Source: Rubrobacter sp. (GTDB taxonomy: Bacteria > Actinomycetota > Rubrobacteria > Rubrobacterales > Rubrobacteraceae). Taken from it: a DNA stretch of 9,442 nt. The stretch covers positions 4,555 through 13,996 of the forward strand of contig JADDPV010000119.1 in the NCBI GenBank assembly GCA_016781705.1, given 5' to 3'. The notes below the pieces were generated by a model. That model had not been told where the DNA came from. It saw only the letters and a program-made list of their open reading frames with translations, and made no database searches. Each line of letters opens with the position of its first letter. Positions within the stretch are counted from its first letter, which is position 1. This document shows, piece after piece, positions 5,636 to 9,442 of the stretch. A program made the position numbers and the translations under genes.

Positions 5636-6547
5636 ATGAAGCTCTTCGAGGCCGTCCCCAACTTCAGCGAGGGCCGCGACGGAGCGAAGATCGAGCGCAT
5701 CATCGCCTCGGTACGCGCCGTCTCCGGCGTCCGCGTCCTCGACCTGCACTCCGACCCTGACCACAACCGCAGCGTGCTGACGTTCGTTGGTGAGTCAGAA
5801 CCGCTCCTCGAGGGCTCCGTCGCTCTCGCCCGCGCCTGCGCGAGCGAGATAGACCTCTCTTCCCAGAGTGGGGCGCATCCCAGGATGGGCTCGCTCGACG
5901 TACTCCCCTTCGTGCCGCTCGGGGGGGCGACGCTCGAAGATGCGGCACGGCTGGCCCGGCGCGCCGGGGAGGGGATCGGGGCTTCGGGCGTCCCCGTCTA
6001 CCTCTACGGCGCCGCTGCGACCGCCCCCCACCGCCGCGACCTCCCCGACCTCCGGCGCGGCGGCTACGAGGGTCTCGCGGCCCGGATCCAAGACCCCGAC
6101 TGGAAACCTGACTACGGCCCGGACGAGCTGGATGCGCGCCGGGGAGCGCTCGCCGTCGGGGCGCGGCCTCCGCTCGTCGCCTTCAACGCCTTCCTGGACA
6201 CCGCCGACGTGGAGGTGGCGAAGGCCGTGGCGGCCGAGGTCAGCGAGCGCGACGGCGGCCTCCCGGGCGTCAGGGCTCTGGGCCTGGAGGTGGGGAGACG
6301 GGCGCAGGTCTCGATGAACCTGACGGACCTCGACCGGACCCCGGTCCACGTCGCCCTGGAGGCGGTGCGGGCGTCCGCGGCGCGGCGCGGCGCGCGGGTC
6401 GAGAGCACCGAGCTCGTCGGCCTCTTGCCCCTCGCGGCCGTTCTGGGTGCCGCCCGTCAGCAACTCGCGCTACCCGAGTTGGAAGCGGAGCGCGTGCTGG
6501 AAGTCGCGTTGTGGGACGGCCCGGCGAGCGCCTTCGGAAGGGGCTGA
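5636..6547 (+). CDS. ftcD: Glutamate formimidoyltransferase (single-domain FtcD)
   Basis: This 303-residue cytoplasmic enzyme transfers the formimidoyl group from N-formimidoyl-glutamate to tetrahydrofolate, yielding glutamate; this is the last step of one histidine-degradation route. It has the N-terminal signature EAVPNFSEGRD (5-15), DPDHNRSVLTFVG (about 40-52), and the catalytic GAHPRMGSLDVLPFVPL with H81 corresponding to the family's active-site histidine. YLYGAAA (about 122-128) and VSMNLTD in the C-terminal subdomain also fit. The length equals the stand-alone transferase; the cyclodeaminase domain of animal FTCD is absent. No hutH, hutU or hutI is nearby. Some bacterial members also act on 5-formyl-tetrahydrofolate, so a folate-salvage role is possible. 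It heads an apparent three-gene operon and appears to be translated from a leaderless transcript. Confidence 0.93.
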   Translation: MKLFEAVPNFSEGRDGAKIERIIASVRAVSGVRVLDLHSDPDHNRSVLTFVGESEPLLEGSVALARACASEIDLSSQSGAHPRMGSLDVLPFVPLGGATLEDAARLARRAGEGIGASGVPVYLYGAAATAPHRRDLPDLRRGGYEGLAARIQDPDWKPDYGPDELDARRGALAVGARPPLVAFNAFLDTADVEVAKAVAAEVSERDGGLPGVRALGLEVGRRAQVSMNLTDLDRTPVHVALEAVRASAARRGARVESTELVGLLPLAAVLGAARQQLALPELEAERVLEVALWDGPASAFGRG

Positions 6548-6551
6548 GACG

Positions 6552-7565
6552 GTGGGGGAAGTGGCGCGGGGGCGTTTGCTCCGGTTGCTCGAAGGTTTTG
6601 GGGGGCTGCGGGTCATGGTGGTCGGGGATTTGGGTCTCGACCACTACCTGGTGGGGGATGCAGGCAGGATCTCGCGCGAGTACCCAGTCATCATCCTCAC
6701 CCACGAGCGCGACGAGTACCGTCTGGGCGGCGCGGCCAACACGGTCGCCAACCTCGCCACGCTCGGAGCGAACGTGCTCCCGGCCGGCAGGATCGGAGCG
6801 GACGTCGAAGGCGACGAGCTCCTGAAGCTGCTCTCGAAAACAGGCTGTGGCACGAGCGCCGTCGTCCGCGACCCCGCGACGCGCACCGCCACCAAGTCTC
6901 GCATCGTCGCCGGCGGCACCCACGGGGGCGGCCTCGGTCAACACCTCCTGCGCGTCGACCGCCTCGGCTCCGGCACCCTTGCCCCGACCGTCGAGGATGG
7001 CCTCCTGCGCCGTATCGAGCGTTCCTCCGGCGACGCCGACGGCTTCGTCCTCTCCGACTACGGCGGGGGCGTCGTCACCGAGAGGGTGGCGCAGACCGTC
7101 GCGCGCCTCGCCGGGGGACGCTACGTCGGCCTCGACTCCCGCCACCGCCTGCTTCGCTTCCCCGGCGTCACCGCCGCAACCCCGAACCTGGAGGAGACCG
7201 CCGAGGCCGCCGGGGCGCCCCTGAAGAGCGAGGACGAGTTAGAGGTGGCCGGCGCGAGGCTGCGCGAGGCGCTCGGGGCCGAGGCGCTCCTGGTCACCCG
7301 CGGCGCCGACGGCATGAGCCTCTTCGAGCCCGAAACCGACCCGGTCCACATCCCCGTCGCCAACAAGACCGAGGTCTTCGACGTCACGGGCGCCGGCGAC
7401 ACGGTGGTCGCCGCTTTCACCCTCACCCGCCTCGCGGGCGGCAGCTACCTCGAAGCGGCCCGCCTCGCCAACGTCGCGGGCGGCCTGAGCGTCCGCCGCT
7501 CGGGCGCGACCCCGGTTCGGCGCGAGGAGCTGCGGGCGGCTCTGGACGGGCGTCCCACGTGGTAG
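6552..7565 (+). CDS. PfkB-family sugar kinase, RfaE/HldE N-terminal (heptose-7-phosphate kinase) type
   Basis: This protein of about 337 residues resembles the kinase domain of HldE/RfaE, which phosphorylates D-glycero-D-manno-heptose 7-phosphate at C1. It has VMVVGDLGLDHYLVGDAGRIS near the N-terminus, the RLGGAANTVANLATLGANV sugar-binding region with the GG hinge, and QHLLRVDRL. The PfkB signature is DVTGAGDTVVAAF, with D283 as catalytic base. The cytidylyltransferase half of HldE is missing. The start is not certain: GTG 6552 (GGAAGGGG about 8 nt upstream) is preferred over GTG 6561 and TTG 6576. It begins 4 nt after the ftcD stop, so translation is probably coupled. An LPS-type heptose pathway is unexpected if the host is Gram-positive. 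The substrate could be a heptose for surface glycans or another sugar phosphate. Confidence 0.85.
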   Translation: MGEVARGRLLRLLEGFGGLRVMVVGDLGLDHYLVGDAGRISREYPVIILTHERDEYRLGGAANTVANLATLGANVLPAGRIGADVEGDELLKLLSKTGCGTSAVVRDPATRTATKSRIVAGGTHGGGLGQHLLRVDRLGSGTLAPTVEDGLLRRIERSSGDADGFVLSDYGGGVVTERVAQTVARLAGGRYVGLDSRHRLLRFPGVTAATPNLEETAEAAGAPLKSEDELEVAGARLREALGAEALLVTRGADGMSLFEPETDPVHIPVANKTEVFDVTGAGDTVVAAFTLTRLAGGSYLEAARLANVAGGLSVRRSGATPVRREELRAALDGRPTW

Positions 7566-7578
7566 GCTGAGGGGCGAG

Positions 7579-8403
7579 ATGGACGCGCGAAACATAGCCG
7601 TGGCGGCGGTACAGATGTCCTCGACGCCAGAGAAGGCGCAAAACCTGGCGGTTGCGGATGGCCTGATCCGGCAAGCCGTCGCCGCCGGGGCGGAGCTGGT
7701 GGCGTTGCCGGAGCTCTTTAACTGTCACGGCCTGGAGAAGGTCTACCGCGAGAACGCCGAGCCCATCCCCGGGCCGACGACGGAGTTCCTGGGCGCGCTG
7801 GCGCGCGAGCTTGGCATCTACCTGCTCGGCGGCTCGATCCTGGAGGGTGAGCCGGGAGCGGAGCGGCTGCGCAACACCTCGACGTTCTTCGACCCTTCAG
7901 GAGAGCTGGCGGCCGTCTACCGCAAGATCCACCTCTTCGACGTGAGGGCCCCTGACAGGGAGTACCTGGAGTCGAGGACCGTCGCGCCCGGGAGCGAGAT
8001 CGTGACCACGAAGGCGGGCGCGACCACCCTGGGCCTCTCGGTCTGCTACGACGTGCGCTTCCCGGAGCTGTACCGCCTCCTGGCGCTTCGGGGCGCCGAA
8101 GTCCTGGCCGTGCCCTCGGCGTTCACGCTGCAGACGGGCAAGGATCACTGGGAGCTCCTCCTGCGCGCCCGCGCCGTGGAGAACCAGGCGTTCGTCCTCG
8201 CCCCGGCGCAGTGGGGAAGGAAGGCCGACGGGCGCTGGACCTACGGGCGCAGCATGATCGTGGACCCCTGGGGCACGGTTCTCAGCACATGCCCCGACCG
8301 CGACGGCCATGCCCTCGCCACGCTTGACCTCGGCTACCTCGACCGCTTCCGCGCCGAGTTCCCCGCGCTCGCCAACCGCCGGCCTCAAGCCTATGACTGG
8401 TAG
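7579..8403 (+). CDS. Nit1-like carbon-nitrogen hydrolase (deaminated-glutathione amidase type)
   Basis: This 274-residue enzyme of the nitrilase superfamily has a complete catalytic triad: E45 in LPELFN, K116 in YRKIHLFD and C156 in SVCYDVRFPEL. Several stretches resemble the Nit1 branch more than general amidases: KIHLFDV followed by ES and APGSE, PSAFTLQTGKDHWELLLRARAVENQ, YGRSMIVDPWGTVLSTC, and a C-terminal NRRPQAYDW. Nit1 hydrolyses deaminated glutathione, a side product of transaminases. If this host lacks glutathione, as many actinobacteria do, the substrate may be a different omega-amide. The protein is cytoplasmic with no signal peptide. The ATG is preceded by GAGGGG (7569-7574) at 4 nt. 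Only 13 nt separate it from the kinase stop, making it the third gene of the ftcD operon. Confidence 0.9.
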   Translation: MDARNIAVAAVQMSSTPEKAQNLAVADGLIRQAVAAGAELVALPELFNCHGLEKVYRENAEPIPGPTTEFLGALARELGIYLLGGSILEGEPGAERLRNTSTFFDPSGELAAVYRKIHLFDVRAPDREYLESRTVAPGSEIVTTKAGATTLGLSVCYDVRFPELYRLLALRGAEVLAVPSAFTLQTGKDHWELLLRARAVENQAFVLAPAQWGRKADGRWTYGRSMIVDPWGTVLSTCPDRDGHALATLDLGYLDRFRAEFPALANRRPQAYDW

Positions 8404-8460
8404 AGCGGTGGCCCGTCCACGGTAGCAGGCACCCGGCGGCAGGTTCGGAGATTCTCCATT

Positions 8461-8491
8461 GTGCCCGAGGAGGGTTCGCGCTTTCGGGCGC
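8461..8491 (+). terminator. Stem-loop downstream of the nitrilase-family gene
   Basis: GTGCCCGA (8461-8468) can pair with TCGGGCGC (8484-8491), one pair being G-T, around a 15-nt loop. It lies 58 nt past the stop at 8403, between convergent genes. No T-run follows, so it is a candidate 3'-end structure, not a textbook terminator. The rest of 8404-8652 holds a short CGAAG-AAAG-CTTCG hairpin (8603-8616) and no gene that I trust. Confidence 0.28.
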
Positions 8492-8652
8492 CGTGGTCGG
8501 TATGAGTCGGCGCGCACTTGACAGTTGGTAACTATCCCTTAGAAGCAGGTACGTCACCCTTGGCCGTCGGAGAGACTGCGAGAGTGCCGCCAAGGCCACA
8601 CACGAAGAAAGCTTCGGCCCTTTCCCGTATCGTAGCCCGCTTTCGCTGCCGC

Positions 8653-9312
8653 TCACCTCACACGCGTGGGTTGCTGGGCCGAAGCACCAGTAACGATGGA
8701 GCGAAGCCGAAGCGCTGTGAGCAGCAGCCACAGGACAAAAGTGCCGACGAATATCCTGGAAAGGATTACCACCGCCGTGCCCGAGAGCCCCGGGGCGAAG
8801 AAAGCGATCAGGAACAGGATCAGCGCCGCCAACCCCAACGCCGAAGACGGCGGACGGAACGAGCGCCACCCGTCGTCGCGCCCGAAGGCTCTAGAGAGGA
8901 CCAGGATGCTAGCGATCAAGGTCGGGACGCCCACGATGAAGCCCAGACCGTGCATCACCCCTGAGAACGTCATATGGGTTCCTGGCGCGTGGACGCGAAA
9001 CACCCCCGACACGACGAACCAGAATCCGGCGAGACCAAGCAGGATCGAGCCGAGTCGCGCCGCCCCCGACGCCGCCGTCGCGCTGCGGAGGCCGAAGGCC
9101 AACGCCAGGTAGCCGACCCCAAGAGTGCAGAACGCGGCCATCATGAGGCCGCCGTAGCGGCCCAGCGCGTACAGGCTCATGGCCGGCGTGTCGTTGTATT
9201 CCGGTTCGAGGAAGTGCAAGGCCACGAGGGCCACTGCGAAAAACGCTGCCCCAATTATCCCGAGTACAGCAAGGAGTTCTAGTCGTTTGGCCCGATCCCG
9301 CTGCAAGTACAT
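8653..9312 (-). CDS. DUF998 family integral membrane protein
   Basis: This 219-residue protein has six predicted transmembrane helices at about 11-33, 50-75, 87-105, 116-142, 158-174 and 179-202. The pattern fits DUF998: a charged N-terminus, then after helix 1 a short extracytoplasmic stretch with the conserved MSLYALGRYGGLM leading into helix 2. SGVFRVHAPGTHMTFSGVMHG follows between helices 3 and 4, with His residues H108, H113 and H121. The family has no assigned function. The ATG at 9310-9312 has GAAGG about 8 nt upstream on the minus strand. That SD falls within the last codons of an upstream frame ending 4 nt before this ATG, so translational coupling is likely if that frame is real. 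Codon third positions are somewhat less GC-biased than in the ftcD operon. It converges on the nitrilase-family gene. Confidence 0.85.
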   Translation of the reverse strand: MYLQRDRAKRLELLAVLGIIGAAFFAVALVALHFLEPEYNDTPAMSLYALGRYGGLMMAAFCTLGVGYLALAFGLRSATAASGAARLGSILLGLAGFWFVVSGVFRVHAPGTHMTFSGVMHGLGFIVGVPTLIASILVLSRAFGRDDGWRSFRPPSSALGLAALILFLIAFFAPGLSGTAVVILSRIFVGTFVLWLLLTALRLRSIVTGASAQQPTRVR

Positions 9313-9316
9313 GAGA

Positions 9317-9442
9317 TTAACCTTCTAGCCAGAGATCCATAGTGGCGCTTACTTCACCGTACGGTTCGCCGAGAATTTCGCCCTTCGGCATGGTAGCAGG
9401 GCGTCCTTGCTCCGAACCTTGCTTCCGGTTAATGATGCCACC
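9317..9442 (-). CDS. Unidentified protein, C-terminal 41 residues (runs off right edge)
   Basis: On the minus strand a frame is open from the right edge to a TAA at 9317-9319, 4 nt before the DUF998 start codon. Its 41 visible residues end in GEPYGEVSATMDLWLEG and contain RPATMPKGEILG. The tail is acidic and hydrophilic with no membrane segment. I do not recognise the family. The tight spacing to the next gene and the placement of that gene's SD inside the final codons favour a real upstream operon partner. A frame this short could also be open by chance. An internal ATG (9389-9391) would give a 24-residue peptide, which seems less likely. Confidence 0.42.
   Translation of the reverse strand, partial: GGIINRKQGSEQGRPATMPKGEILGEPYGEVSATMDLWLEG

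Noticed and set aside
5795..6463. 222-codon minus-strand frame within ftcD
   Set aside because: It is an antisense shadow of a confidently identified enzyme with no recognisable motif.
6447..6551. Upstream ATG start for the PfkB kinase inside ftcD
   Set aside because: It would overlap ftcD by about 100 nt and add residues absent from the family. A GTG just after the ftcD stop fits the usual N-terminus.
6270..7145. 291-codon minus-strand frame across the ftcD/kinase junction
   Set aside because: It overlaps two well-supported genes antisense, and its translation is low-complexity Pro/Arg/Gly-rich at one end.
8282..8869. 195-codon minus-strand frame spanning the convergent gap
   Set aside because: It overlaps the 3' ends of both the nitrilase-family and DUF998 genes, out of frame with each. 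Nothing in the translation looks like a protein family.
1..9442. Defence island, CRISPR array, prophage or insertion sequence
   Set aside because: I found no spaced direct repeats of CRISPR type, no transposase or integrase motifs, and no nuclease/helicase/toxin modules in any supported frame.

Overview
The window is GC-rich, densely coding bacterial chromosome. It uses GTG and TTG starts, and codon third positions are strongly C/G. The gene set is a cobalamin synthase CobS, a DUF3224 protein, a YdcZ-type DMT membrane protein, a GH15 glycosidase, a single-domain glutamate formimidoyltransferase and a DUF998 membrane protein. Together these suggest a high-GC actinobacterium, perhaps Rubrobacter-like. 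That assignment is inference from gene content and composition; no rRNA or other taxonomic marker is present.

Layout. Positions 1-464 (+) hold the C-terminal part of cobS. It converges on a minus-strand pair: a UPF0173 metallo-beta-lactamase-fold hydrolase (524-1255, GTG start with a strong SD) and a DUF3224 protein (1542-1940). A divergent intergenic region follows. On the plus strand come a small five-helix YdcZ-family membrane protein (2171-2596) and a 598-residue GH15 enzyme (2727-4523). The 130 bp between these two genes is almost entirely a repeat structure: two tandem 16-mers on the right and an inverted, diverged copy on the left. Positions 4524-4787 are non-coding and hairpin-rich, and lead into a lower-GC gene for an unrecognised single-pass membrane protein (4788-5399).

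Positions 5636-8403 look like one operon: glutamate formimidoyltransferase (possibly leaderless), a PfkB kinase of the RfaE/HldE-N type starting about 4 nt after it, and a Nit1-like carbon-nitrogen hydrolase 13 nt further on. It faces a minus-strand DUF998 membrane protein (8653-9312). Upstream of that, in the same orientation, is the 41-residue tail of an unidentified reading frame running off the right edge.

How the genes work together. Most of the window is housekeeping or accessory metabolism, not one obvious system. The best case for functional linkage is the 5636-8403 operon. Relatives of two of its members act on odd or damaged metabolites: some formimidoyltransferases act on 5-formyl-tetrahydrofolate, and Nit1 hydrolyses deaminated glutathione. 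A metabolite-repair role is therefore a testable inference. I saw no CRISPR array, tRNA, rRNA, insertion sequence, phage module or recognisable defence system.
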